7,331 nucleotides of DNA from CBFGTV01 sp965652145 (GCA_965652145.1 CBFGTV010000110.1:1-7331); one strand, 5' to 3'; shown: positions 1 to 5,529, counted from the first letter of the stretch. The notes: generated by a model not told the origin, from the sequence alone. Numbers and translations are program-made.

Positions 1-524
1 GGTGTGATTGTCTTACCGGTTAAAATTACTTCCAGGGCCTTTTGTCTTCCAATCCTTTCAGCTAGCCGAAGGGTGCCCCCCAGTCCAGGCAGAATTCCTA
101 AATTTGATTCCGGAAGGGCCAAAATACCATTGGCCGTACAGACCCGAAAGTGGCAGCTAAGGGCAATCTCTAGGCCTGCACCGAAGCAGGCACCGCTGAT
201 GGCTGCAACCGTAATAATCGGCAGCCCTTCTATGTAATCTAAAATTTCCTTTCCTTTTCTTAGGCTCTCCCTTAGGTATTCCGGGCGATGTAGATTGGCT
301 TTAATGTTATTTACATCAGCCCCGGCAGAAAAATGTCTTCCCCTTCCCTGTATGACCAAGCCTTTAAAATCTCCTTCACTTAGCCATTTCTTCAGGGCAG
401 TCAGCTCTAAAAATTCACCCTGACTAATTTTATTCTGTATACCATTATCTATGGTTAATATGGCGATCTGATCTCGGGCTTCAAAAACCACGACCCCCGA
501 TTTTGTCCCATCTAAAACTTCCAT
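1..524 (-). CDS. Enoyl-CoA hydratase/isomerase (crotonase) family protein, 3' end cut by window edge
   Basis: A crotonase-fold enzyme, probably hydrating or dehydrating an enoyl/3-hydroxyacyl thioester in the cytoplasm. About 174 codons are visible; family members are usually 250-270 residues, so the C-terminal third lies outside the window. The oxyanion-hole segments read FSAGAD (residues 65-70) and FGAGLE (114-119). Both glutamates of a true hydratase appear present: Glu119, and Glu139 in LPESNLG, followed by LPGLGGTLRL (145-154). This argues against a catalytically degenerate crotonase. The ATG at 524 shares its A with the TAA stop of the carrier-protein gene (TAATG). Only a weak GGGG precedes it, so translation probably depends on coupling. 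The company of a carrier protein and an acyltransferase suggests an ACP-bound substrate, as for polyketide beta-branching hydratases (PksH/PksI type), but a CoA-linked catabolic role cannot be excluded. The family is sure; the substrate is inference. Confidence 0.92.
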   Translation of the reverse strand, partial: MEVLDGTKSGVVVFEARDQIAILTIDNGIQNKISQGEFLELTALKKWLSEGDFKGLVIQGRGRHFSAGADVNNIKANLHRPEYLRESLRKGKEILDYIEGLPIITVAAISGACFGAGLEIALSCHFRVCTANGILALPESNLGILPGLGGTLRLAERIGRQKALEVILTGKTIT

Positions 525-838
525 TAGCTGGCAGACCCCAGGTTTACAATTTCGTTCTCATGTTCATAAATCAAATAAGCTGTCTCAATTACCTGACCAA
601 TGGTTTCGGCAGGATTCCTCAGTAGGTACTTGCCAATGGCCTGCAATTGAATATTCAGGTTATATTTCTTTTTCATTAATTCCACCAATTCTACAAATAA
701 CAAAGAGTCACCATCCAAATCATCTATAATGGAGGTTTCATCACCTAATTCCTCCAGTTCCACCTCGCACTCCTCTGAAAAAAAGCTGTAGATTAATTCC
801 TTTAATTCCTCTTGAATTTCTGGTGTTAAATTTTTCAT
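524..838 (-). CDS. Acyl carrier protein (phosphopantetheine attachment domain)
   Basis: A free-standing carrier protein of 104 residues that would hold acyl chains on a 4'-phosphopantetheine arm. The attachment site reads DLDGDSLLFVEL (residues 40-51), the family's D-S-L motif, with Ser45 the modified residue. It is preceded by an acidic first helix and followed by the KKKYNLNIQL and NPAETIGQV segments that match helices III and IV. The protein is about 20-25 residues longer than a primary-metabolism AcpP because of a C-terminal tail (YLIYEHENEIVNLGSAS), which suggests a dedicated pathway carrier. The ATG at 838 overlaps the oxidoreductase stop as ATGA, and AGGAG at 851-847 gives normal 8-nt spacing, so this start is well supported. 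Its TAA overlaps the hydratase start. The tight coupling on both sides suggests that the oxidoreductase, carrier and hydratase are made together and act in one pathway. Confidence 0.92.
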   Translation of the reverse strand: MKNLTPEIQEELKELIYSFFSEECEVELEELGDETSIIDDLDGDSLLFVELVELMKKKYNLNIQLQAIGKYLLRNPAETIGQVIETAYLIYEHENEIVNLGSAS

Positions 839-2958
839 GATACTGTCTCCTCTCTTTGTTTTATTTCTTCAAATTGATTGCTTTTAGCCTTGGCCTTTTC
901 CTTTAAGTACTTTTTCTTTTCACTCTTGTCCTTTAAATCCAGCAGACGGCACAGTAATTGGGAGATAATAAAGCCCTTTATTCGATCCCCCAGGGTCAGC
1001 TTAATATTTAATCCAACAGTTGTCAGCAGGACTTTTAAATTTTGTGCCTCTTTATGGTCCACCAGCTTTGTCTTATCGACATAATCCTCTAGCCCCAGCT
1101 CTAAAAAGCGCTGTAGGGTAGGCTTTCCATCCTTGGTCAGGCCCCTGTACAGGAAATATTCCGGCAGCATACCGGGCTCATCTCTAATATCAATGGTGGT
1201 CTCTTGAATATATTCCTCATCTATATCGGGGTCCTTTTTTCTTACGGGCCACTGATAATCCTCAAGGGTTAGGCCGCAATGAACGTTAAAGGCATTTTGA
1301 AGCTGATAAATTCGTTCGCCGGCATAGAAAATATCCTTATCGGTTAAGCTGTAGCCGTAAAGATAATTCATTATATTGGCGAAGTCTTGAAAGAAGGCGG
1401 TACCTGTATTGGGCAGTCCATGAATGGCGAAGATACAAATTCCTAGGCTGTCGACAACATATTTATAATTTTCATGCCACCACACAACTCGCCCTTTTTG
1501 ATCAGGATGGGCCATTACCTTTTTCGCATCTACATTAAACACATGTTTTGCTACCACCTGGGCAAAATACCCGCCGGAAAGCATGGTATAGGGAAAGTTC
1601 TTTAAATGGTCCCCTCCCCTGGTGGAGGTCAGATAGCCCAGTGACCAGGCCAGTCGATCCTTAGATTGGGTGCCGGTGGTGGATTTGTTGATACAAAAGG
1701 CATAATCCTCAGCCCCCAGGGCTTTAGCTGCCCGATAGGTACCCTCGGCAATCAAATCGCCAATGCCTTCCCTGTCAATGGTTTTGTGAATCAAATATTC
1801 AATGGCTTCATCATCGCCAAATTGAATTTTTCGCCCATCCAGGTCAGCTTCTGTAATGATTCCCCGTTCCAGGCATTCGATAATTAAACCAATCACTCCC
1901 GCCATCTCAATGCTATCTACCCCTAAATAATCGGTTAACAGCTTCAAATGGATAATACTGGCCCAGTCAAATATCCCAAGATTTGGTCCTACACTGACGG
2001 CGGCTCCATAATCTATTCGGTCTCCCTTTTCGCCCTTATACTTCCCCTCTTTAATTTCATATTCCTTTGAACAGCCTACAGGGCAAGCATAGCAGGATTT
2101 TCTTTTTGTTTGAAAATCAGCCTTAAAGGAGGCAGGGTAAATATTCTTTGTCTTTTCATCATGGGCCGACTTACAGTTTCTAACGGGGATGTGCTTATCC
2201 TTGTCATAGGTTTCAAGCAAAAACAAGGTACCATTGACACTACCCATTTTTGATACCACTGAGCCGCGGCAGTTTTTAATCCATAAATCCCTTATTTCCT
2301 TAATTTTTTCCTGATTATAGATTTTGGGCCTTAGGTTACCCTTCTCTATTACAATGGCCTTAAGGTTTTTAGAACCCATTACACAGCCCATACCCATTCT
2401 TCCAGCAGCATGGCATTTCGACATAATTACGCTGGCATACCGTATGAGCTTTTCTCCCCCTGGCCCAATACAGGCTACCTCGCAATGTTCTCCATGCCTT
2501 TCTGTTAAGATATCGGTCACCTTATCGGTCCACATCCCCCACAGATCAGAGGCATCAATTATTTTGACCTCCCCCTGGCTGTCAATATGTAAATAAACAG
2601 GCTTATTGGCCTTTCCTGTAAAAACCAAATTGTCTATCCCCACCGAACGCATCCTGACTGTAAAATCACCACCAATGTTAGAGTCGCCATAGCGATCTGT
2701 TACGGGGCTCTTTGCCGTAATGGTACAGCGGTTACCTGCCAGCAGACCTGTCCCTACGGCGGGGCCCACTCCAAAAATCAACACATTTTTTTCGGAAAGG
2801 GCATCATTTATTATTGCCTCAGAATCATACAGGATCTTGGTATTAATTCCGATTCCACCGATGTATTTTTTTCTAATGTCAGGGGTAATTTCCTGTCGGG
2901 TAATTTTTTCATTGGTAAGATCCACATAAACAATATGATTATCCCTTGTTTTTTCCAT
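835..2958 (-). CDS. Aldehyde ferredoxin oxidoreductase family protein (tungsten bis-pterin, [4Fe-4S])
   Basis: An oxygen-sensitive, W- or Mo-pterin enzyme; family members interconvert aldehydes and carboxylates (or, in the BamB branch, reduce aromatic acyl-CoA) using ferredoxin-level electrons. The N-terminal pterin domain shows AGNRCTITAKSPVT (74-87) and GDSNIGGDF (91-99), then GRMGMGCVMGSKNLKAI (186-202). The cluster cysteines are C289-x2-C292-x3-C296 and C508. Both DxxGL(D/C) pterin motifs are present in variant form, DYLGVD (343-348) and DSLGIC (503-508), as is STRGGDH (445-451). At 707 residues it exceeds the roughly 600-residue norm. The excess is a C-terminal extension from about residue 635 ending in a Lys/Glu-rich stretch. 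The usual PEYET-like segment after the first cysteines reads RIDYG (314-318). ATG at 2958 has GGAG at 2972-2969. The gene overlaps the carrier-protein start by 4 nt. Family certain, substrate unknown; the context suggests an acyl or aldehyde released from, or bound to, the carrier. Confidence 0.95.
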   Translation of the reverse strand: MEKTRDNHIVYVDLTNEKITRQEITPDIRKKYIGGIGINTKILYDSEAIINDALSEKNVLIFGVGPAVGTGLLAGNRCTITAKSPVTDRYGDSNIGGDFTVRMRSVGIDNLVFTGKANKPVYLHIDSQGEVKIIDASDLWGMWTDKVTDILTERHGEHCEVACIGPGGEKLIRYASVIMSKCHAAGRMGMGCVMGSKNLKAIVIEKGNLRPKIYNQEKIKEIRDLWIKNCRGSVVSKMGSVNGTLFLLETYDKDKHIPVRNCKSAHDEKTKNIYPASFKADFQTKRKSCYACPVGCSKEYEIKEGKYKGEKGDRIDYGAAVSVGPNLGIFDWASIIHLKLLTDYLGVDSIEMAGVIGLIIECLERGIITEADLDGRKIQFGDDEAIEYLIHKTIDREGIGDLIAEGTYRAAKALGAEDYAFCINKSTTGTQSKDRLAWSLGYLTSTRGGDHLKNFPYTMLSGGYFAQVVAKHVFNVDAKKVMAHPDQKGRVVWWHENYKYVVDSLGICIFAIHGLPNTGTAFFQDFANIMNYLYGYSLTDKDIFYAGERIYQLQNAFNVHCGLTLEDYQWPVRKKDPDIDEEYIQETTIDIRDEPGMLPEYFLYRGLTKDGKPTLQRFLELGLEDYVDKTKLVDHKEAQNLKVLLTTVGLNIKLTLGDRIKGFIISQLLCRLLDLKDKSEKKKYLKEKAKAKSNQFEEIKQREETVS

Positions 2959-3005
2959 TATTCTTTTTCTCCATTTTCAAATATTCTCAAGATAAAATTT
3001 TATAA

Positions 3006-3047
3006 CTACTTGTAATATTCAGTTAATTTTATTCCCGCATCTACCAT
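3006..3047 (-). CDS. Possible 13-codon leader ORF between acyltransferase and oxidoreductase genes
   Basis: A short ORF, MVDAGIKLTEYYK, starts 20 nt after the acyltransferase stop and ends 47 nt before the oxidoreductase ATG. It is preceded by a purine-rich GAGGGGGGA about 5 nt before its ATG, a strong Shine-Dalgarno candidate that is hard to explain otherwise in this AT-rich 109-bp gap. It could be a translated leader, a coupling ORF, or chance. The gap also has TTAACT, 16 nt, TATAAA (minus strand) as a weak internal promoter candidate. No function is recognised. Confidence 0.2.
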   Translation of the reverse strand: MVDAGIKLTEYYK

Positions 3048-3067
3048 TTTTAGTCCCCCCTCATCCC

Positions 3068-4039
3068 TTAGGCATTTTTTACTATAACCTCCGGGGCCAG
3101 AGGACTAAAATTCTTCTTTAACCTCTTGATTTTGTTATAATTAAGAAAAGTCCAATCTAAATTAATTGTCTTGGAAAACTTAACAACAGAATCATCCAGA
3201 CTCACTTCAATAAAGCTCTCGATGCCCATGGCAGCAATTTTTTCAATGGCCGTTTTCCAATACATTCTACCTGTCATGTTTTTAATTAATTCCCTTTGTA
3301 AATCCGGAGACTTTTGTAATATGCTATGATCAAAGCTTGATATAATTGGTATTTCACAATCATATACATCAAGTTCCGATACAAATTTTACAAAGGGCTC
3401 AATTCCCTTGGCTGCAAATTGTGAATGAAAGGCATAGGGGGCATTGACCTCCTTGACCTTTAAAGCACCCTTTATTTCTGACAGCCCCATGACCATATTA
3501 ACTGCTGCTTCCATACCTGATATTACAATACAGTATTCGTTGTTTTCACTGCCTATCTCCACCTGCCCCAGTAGATTATTTTCTCGAATTATTTCCTCTA
3601 CATCATGGCAGGTTAAGCCAACGATAACAGCCATGGCTTCATCCTCTCTGTTAGCCAGCTTAGGATATTGATAAATTGTTAAAAGCATATGTAAGCCAGC
3701 TTCAAAGGAGATTGATTTACCACAGGCCATGGCTGTGATTAATCCCATACTGTAACCTAGTAAAATGGCGGGTTCCATCCCTAGACTTCGATAACGCTGA
3801 TAAACGATATAGTCACAGGTATATATGGCGATCCAATCAGTGAACATCTTGTCATGGCTGGTTTCAGCAGCATTAAATAAATAATTCCACAAATCCATAT
3901 TTAATTCGTGTCGAACAACGGAGCAATAATAGTTCAGAATCTCCAGCTGTTCTTTGTCAAATCTAGTAATTAGTTTTTGATATTCTGCCCCAACTCCTTG
4001 AAATAGAAAGGCATGACGATCTTGAAGCATCGTTTCCAT
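3068..4039 (-). CDS. Acyltransferase-domain protein (FabD / trans-AT-like, possible non-malonyl AT or acyl hydrolase)
   Basis: A free-standing acyltransferase-fold protein of 323 residues, the size of FabD (about 310). The FabD order is visible: FLFQGVGAEY (11-20) for FLFPGQGSQ, the nucleophile elbow GYSMG (95-99, Ser97), AMAVIVG (135-141), and YAFHS (202-206) with catalytic His205. Several usual residues differ. The GHSxGE elbow has Tyr for His and Leu100 for Glu. The Gln of GQGSQ is Val16. At the position of E. coli FabD Arg117, which binds the malonyl carboxylate, I align Ile122 (Thr121 by another gap placement), and no Arg occurs between residues 113 and 130. It may therefore transfer a monocarboxylic acyl group, or clear stalled acyl groups as trans-AT acyl hydrolases (PedC type) do. 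ATG at 4039 has GAGGTG at 4050-4045. It is the first clear gene of the operon, 109 bp ahead of the oxidoreductase. Fold secure, activity inferred. Confidence 0.85.
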   Translation of the reverse strand: METMLQDRHAFLFQGVGAEYQKLITRFDKEQLEILNYYCSVVRHELNMDLWNYLFNAAETSHDKMFTDWIAIYTCDYIVYQRYRSLGMEPAILLGYSMGLITAMACGKSISFEAGLHMLLTIYQYPKLANREDEAMAVIVGLTCHDVEEIIRENNLLGQVEIGSENNEYCIVISGMEAAVNMVMGLSEIKGALKVKEVNAPYAFHSQFAAKGIEPFVKFVSELDVYDCEIPIISSFDHSILQKSPDLQRELIKNMTGRMYWKTAIEKIAAMGIESFIEVSLDDSVVKFSKTINLDWTFLNYNKIKRLKKNFSPLAPEVIVKNA

Positions 4040-4067
4040 CTTGTCACCTCACTTTGTCTTAATATAG

Positions 4068-4171
4068 TATTACTTAGATTATGTCACACGATATCGCCAG
4101 ATGCAAGTAATAATTTAATTTATTTTAACATTTTTATATTTAAAATATATTACTTAGTACTTATTACCTAG
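4068..4171 (-). repeat. Three copies of a 10-bp direct repeat, CTAAGTAATA, in the operon control region
   Basis: On the minus strand CTAAGTAATA occurs exactly at 4077-4068 and 4157-4148, and as CTAGGTAATA (one change) at 4171-4162. The two exact copies are 80 bp apart and the upstream pair starts 14 bp apart. The proximal copy lies immediately downstream of the proposed -10 element, and the distal pair about 70-90 bp upstream. This spacing would fit a regulator contacting an operator and an upstream site. The region is AT-rich, so chance recurrence is possible. Confidence 0.4.
4078..4106 (-). promoter_or_regulatory. Candidate sigma-A promoter for the acyltransferase operon
   Basis: The minus strand reads TTGCAT (4106-4101), a 17-nt spacer, then CATAAT (4083-4078). 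The -10 matches 5 of 6 consensus bases and the spacing is ideal, but the -35 matches only in its first three bases. Transcription would begin near 4071, leaving a short leader with the GAGGTG ribosome binding site. The weak -35 would suit an activated promoter. Confidence 0.4.
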
Positions 4172-4203
4172 AAGATTTTTGTATCATTTTTGAGCTAAAA
4201 AAA

Positions 4204-4233
4204 TAATGATTATCATCATTAATTCATTGTCAA
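4204..4233 (-). promoter_or_regulatory. Fur-like dyad next to a TTGACA -35 element
   Basis: TAATGAT and ATCATTA (4204-4210 and 4215-4221) form a perfect 7-bp dyad around TATC. The surrounding 19 bp match the classic Fur consensus GATAATGATAATCATTATC at about 15 positions. On the minus strand a perfect TTGACA lies just upstream (4233-4228), so a bound regulator would cover the -10 region, though the -10 itself is poor (CATTAT at 19-nt spacing). The site is 165 bp upstream of the acyltransferase start. Iron or metal control of a Fe-S/tungsten pathway is plausible but inferred. Confidence 0.4.
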
Positions 4234-4317
4234 TAGTCCTGCTGTTTCAGTATTTTGAATTAACTCCTGTACTTCCCTATATTTAACAACCAATGGATAT
4301 TTTAACATTATGATCAT
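4219..4317 (-). CDS. Possible 32-codon small ORF of unknown function
   Basis: An ATG-to-TAA reading frame of 32 codons lies within the otherwise empty region upstream of the acyltransferase gene. The product begins MIIMLKYPLVVKYREVQ and continues with a polar, helix-compatible stretch ending LLTMN. Its amino-acid mix looks protein-like, unlike the Ile/Asn/Lys/stop-rich translation expected of random AT-rich DNA. The ribosome binding site is weak (AAAGG about 4 nt before the ATG), and the 3' end overlaps the TTGACA and Fur-like dyad. It may be a small protein, the relic of a larger gene, or chance. I recognise no family. Confidence 0.2.
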   Translation of the reverse strand: MIIMLKYPLVVKYREVQELIQNTETAGLLTMN

Positions 4318-4417
4318 TTTACCTTTAAAATCATTGTAATTGGTTAATTAGATGTTATAAACATGTTAATATTTATACTGTTACATATTTACGCTTATTT
4401 GTTTATCTATAGTATTA

Positions 4418-4457
4418 AAGCCATCGAAGCACCCCCCTTGGAATTCTTCAATGGCTT
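4418..4457 (-). terminator. Hairpin terminator candidate downstream of the YbaK-family gene
   Basis: A 12-bp stem, AAGCCATTGAAG with CTTCGATGGCTT, encloses a 16-nt loop. In minus-strand RNA all 12 pairs form, one being U-G; in plus-strand RNA the same position is a C-A mismatch, so the structure fits transcripts from the deacylase gene 75 bp upstream. The trailing sequence UUUAAUACUAU is a poor U-tract, so termination may be partial and some transcription could enter the next operon. Confidence 0.5.
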
Positions 4458-4531
4458 AAAACTACGCATATTTATTTACTTAATTTTACACGCTGATCAA
4501 TAAGCCTTATTTATTTTTAACATTATCTGAC

Positions 4532-4996
4532 CTATTGATCCTGGCAAACATCAATCCAAGTGGCATTGGTCAATTGCTGTATTTCCTCTGGCGTTATTTT
4601 TAGGGCTGAATACCGGGACCCAGCTGCAGGATAAACGTACTCAAAATCCTTGATGGATTGGTCAATATACACATCTAAAGGCCTTTCAAGGCCGAAGGGA
4701 CACAGTCCTCCCACAGGGTGACCCGTAACAGCTTCCACCTCCATATGATTTAACAGCTTTGCCTTAACCTGAAAGTAACGCTTGTATTTTCTATTATCAA
4801 TCTTACCGTCCCCCCGGGCTACAATTAAAATATTTCGATCCCTTAACCGAAAGGCCAGGGTTTTGGCAATGAAGGCAGGCTCTACGCCGATGGTTTTGGC
4901 GGCTAAATCTACCGTGGCGCCGCTTTCAGCCAATTCAAAAACAGGATCAGCTAATCCCCTTTCCACAAAAAAACGTCTTACATTTTCTACACTCAA
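4532..4996 (-). CDS. YbaK/EbsC (ProX-type) aminoacyl-tRNA deacylase family protein
   Basis: A single-domain trans-editing protein of 154 residues, the family's normal size. Relatives (YbaK, ProXp) hydrolyse misacylated tRNAs such as Cys- or Ala-tRNA(Pro) in the cytoplasm. Visible hallmarks are AAKTIGVEPAFIAKTLAF (32-49), whose Lys45 matches the catalytic lysine; the strand LIVARGDGKID (57-67); and VGGLCPFGL (95-103), the family's substrate-pocket loop. The subgroup cannot be settled by eye. The start is TTG at 4996: it is the only start with a good ribosome binding site (AGGAG at 5011-5007, 10-nt spacing), and it puts the family alignment at its normal N-terminus. The gene is alone in its unit, directly behind a SAM-I riboswitch and terminator, so it should be expressed when S-adenosylmethionine is low. 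That control is unusual for this family and hints at a mischarging problem linked to sulfur amino acids. Confidence 0.87.
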   Translation of the reverse strand: MSVENVRRFFVERGLADPVFELAESGATVDLAAKTIGVEPAFIAKTLAFRLRDRNILIVARGDGKIDNRKYKRYFQVKAKLLNHMEVEAVTGHPVGGLCPFGLERPLDVYIDQSIKDFEYVYPAAGSRYSALKITPEEIQQLTNATWIDVCQDQ

Positions 4997-5021
4997 TTCT
5001 AATCAGCTCCTCATCTTTCGG

Positions 5022-5054
5022 TTTTATACATAAAAGCTATTTCTATGTATAAAA
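5022..5054 (-). promoter_or_regulatory. Perfect 11-bp inverted repeat between riboswitch terminator and deacylase start
   Basis: TTTTATACATA (5022-5032 on the plus strand) and TATGTATAAAA (5044-5054) are exact inverted copies around an 11-nt spacer. The upstream arm shares four bases with the terminator's U-tract, and the downstream arm ends about 10 nt before the AGGAG ribosome binding site. In RNA it would form a second, A-U-rich hairpin after read-through; in DNA it could be an operator. Neither role is established. Confidence 0.5.
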
Positions 5055-5078
5055 AAAACCCCTTTCTTATGAAAGAGG
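5051..5078 (-). terminator. Riboswitch expression platform: intrinsic terminator
   Basis: The minus strand carries CCTCTTTC, loop ATAA, GAAAGGGG (8 bp with one U-G pair), followed by eight T residues. The 5' arm and loop (5078-5069) can instead pair over 10 bp, with two G-U pairs, with ATGAGAGGGG at 5109-5100, which includes the 3' strand of riboswitch helix P1. These exclusive pairings make a textbook transcriptional OFF switch: SAM binding frees the terminator, and low SAM forms the antiterminator. Confidence 0.9.
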
Positions 5079-5102
5079 AATATTTTTAGTGGTGGTTTTC
5101 CC

Positions 5103-5207
5103 CTCTCATCTTGCGAAATATTCCGCAGGAATTGGCACCGCTGCTTAAAATTCAAGCCGGTTGCCGGGTTTCATCGGGCCTTTTCCCTCCACCTCTCTGG
5201 ATAAGAG
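5103..5207 (-). ncRNA. SAM-I (S-box) riboswitch aptamer
   Basis: The minus strand shows the S-box core in order. P1 is CTCTTATC (5207-5200), pairing with GATGAGAG (5110-5103). Next come the conserved AGAGAGGTGGAGGGA and GGCCCGATGAAACCCGGCAA, which contain the P2 kink-turn. A P3 hairpin (GCTT/AAGC) follows, then GCGGTGCCAATTCCTGC and a P4 hairpin (GCG/CGC). It binds S-adenosylmethionine and normally represses methionine and cysteine biosynthesis or transport genes. Here the first gene behind it is the YbaK-type deacylase, with only the terminator and a small dyad between. Identification rests on direct match to the known consensus and is very secure. Confidence 0.96.
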
Positions 5208-5234
5208 TACTGCTAATTAAATTATATTATTTTG

Positions 5235-5263
5235 ATTTTAATGGTTATTAAGGCTGTTGTCAA
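5235..5263 (-). promoter_or_regulatory. Strong sigma-A promoter for the riboswitch-deacylase transcript
   Basis: The minus strand has TTGACA (5263-5258), a 17-nt spacer and TAAAAT (5240-5235). This is a full -35 match, 5 of 6 at -10, and ideal spacing. Initiation near 5228 would place the riboswitch P1 about 20 nt into the transcript, as expected for an S-box leader. Confidence 0.75.
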
Positions 5264-5310
5264 GCATTATTTTCATATTGTACCGTTATCTATGATTCAT
5301 TTATGATAAT

Positions 5311-5502
5311 ATATTATTATACGTCAAATAATTATGTCCCAAATGATCGTTTCTATATTAGATTTAGGTTTATTAAGGTTACCTAAAATCAAGGTCTTAC
5401 AACAACACTTTTTTAAATTAAAGTTTAAGCTCGCATCAGGCTTCTGGTGCTATGTTAAAACTTTTTTGGGGACATTTTCCAAAACGCTTGACACAATAAT
5501 AT
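5311..5502. repeat. Imperfect inverted ends, possible small mobile-element relic in a gene-free stretch
   Basis: The stretch 5264-5590 has no convincing gene. The plus-strand frame at 5334-5561 lacks a ribosome binding site and resembles no family I know. Two ends face each other. Reading outward from 5340 on the minus strand: GGGACAT, 6 nt, TTGAC, 4 nt, AATAATAT. Reading outward from 5469 on the plus strand: GGGACAT, 12 nt, TTGAC, 2 nt, AATAATAT. Shared blocks in the same order but with different gaps suggest decayed terminal inverted repeats of a MITE-like element, each carrying an outward -35-like TTGAC. Between them lies a hairpin, GCATCAG/CTGGTGC (5433-5450). No target-site duplication is obvious, so this is tentative. 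Confidence 0.25.
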
Positions 5503-5529
5503 ACGTATCTAGAACTCAAAAAGCATTAT

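Noticed and set aside
4..237. Plus-strand 77-codon frame
   Set aside because: It lies opposite the enoyl-CoA hydratase, whose catalytic motifs are all in the minus frame; no ribosome binding site.
1666..2929. Several plus-strand frames of 69-90 codons
   Set aside because: Antisense shadows of the aldehyde oxidoreductase, which is complete and carries all family motifs on the minus strand.
4499..4516. Short palindrome AATAAG-C-CTTATT after the deacylase gene as a terminator
   Set aside because: Only six A-T-rich pairs with no proper loop; the 12-bp hairpin at 4418-4457 is a much better candidate.
4782..5033. Plus-strand 83-codon frame
   Set aside because: Antisense to the start of the YbaK-family gene and its leader; no independent support.
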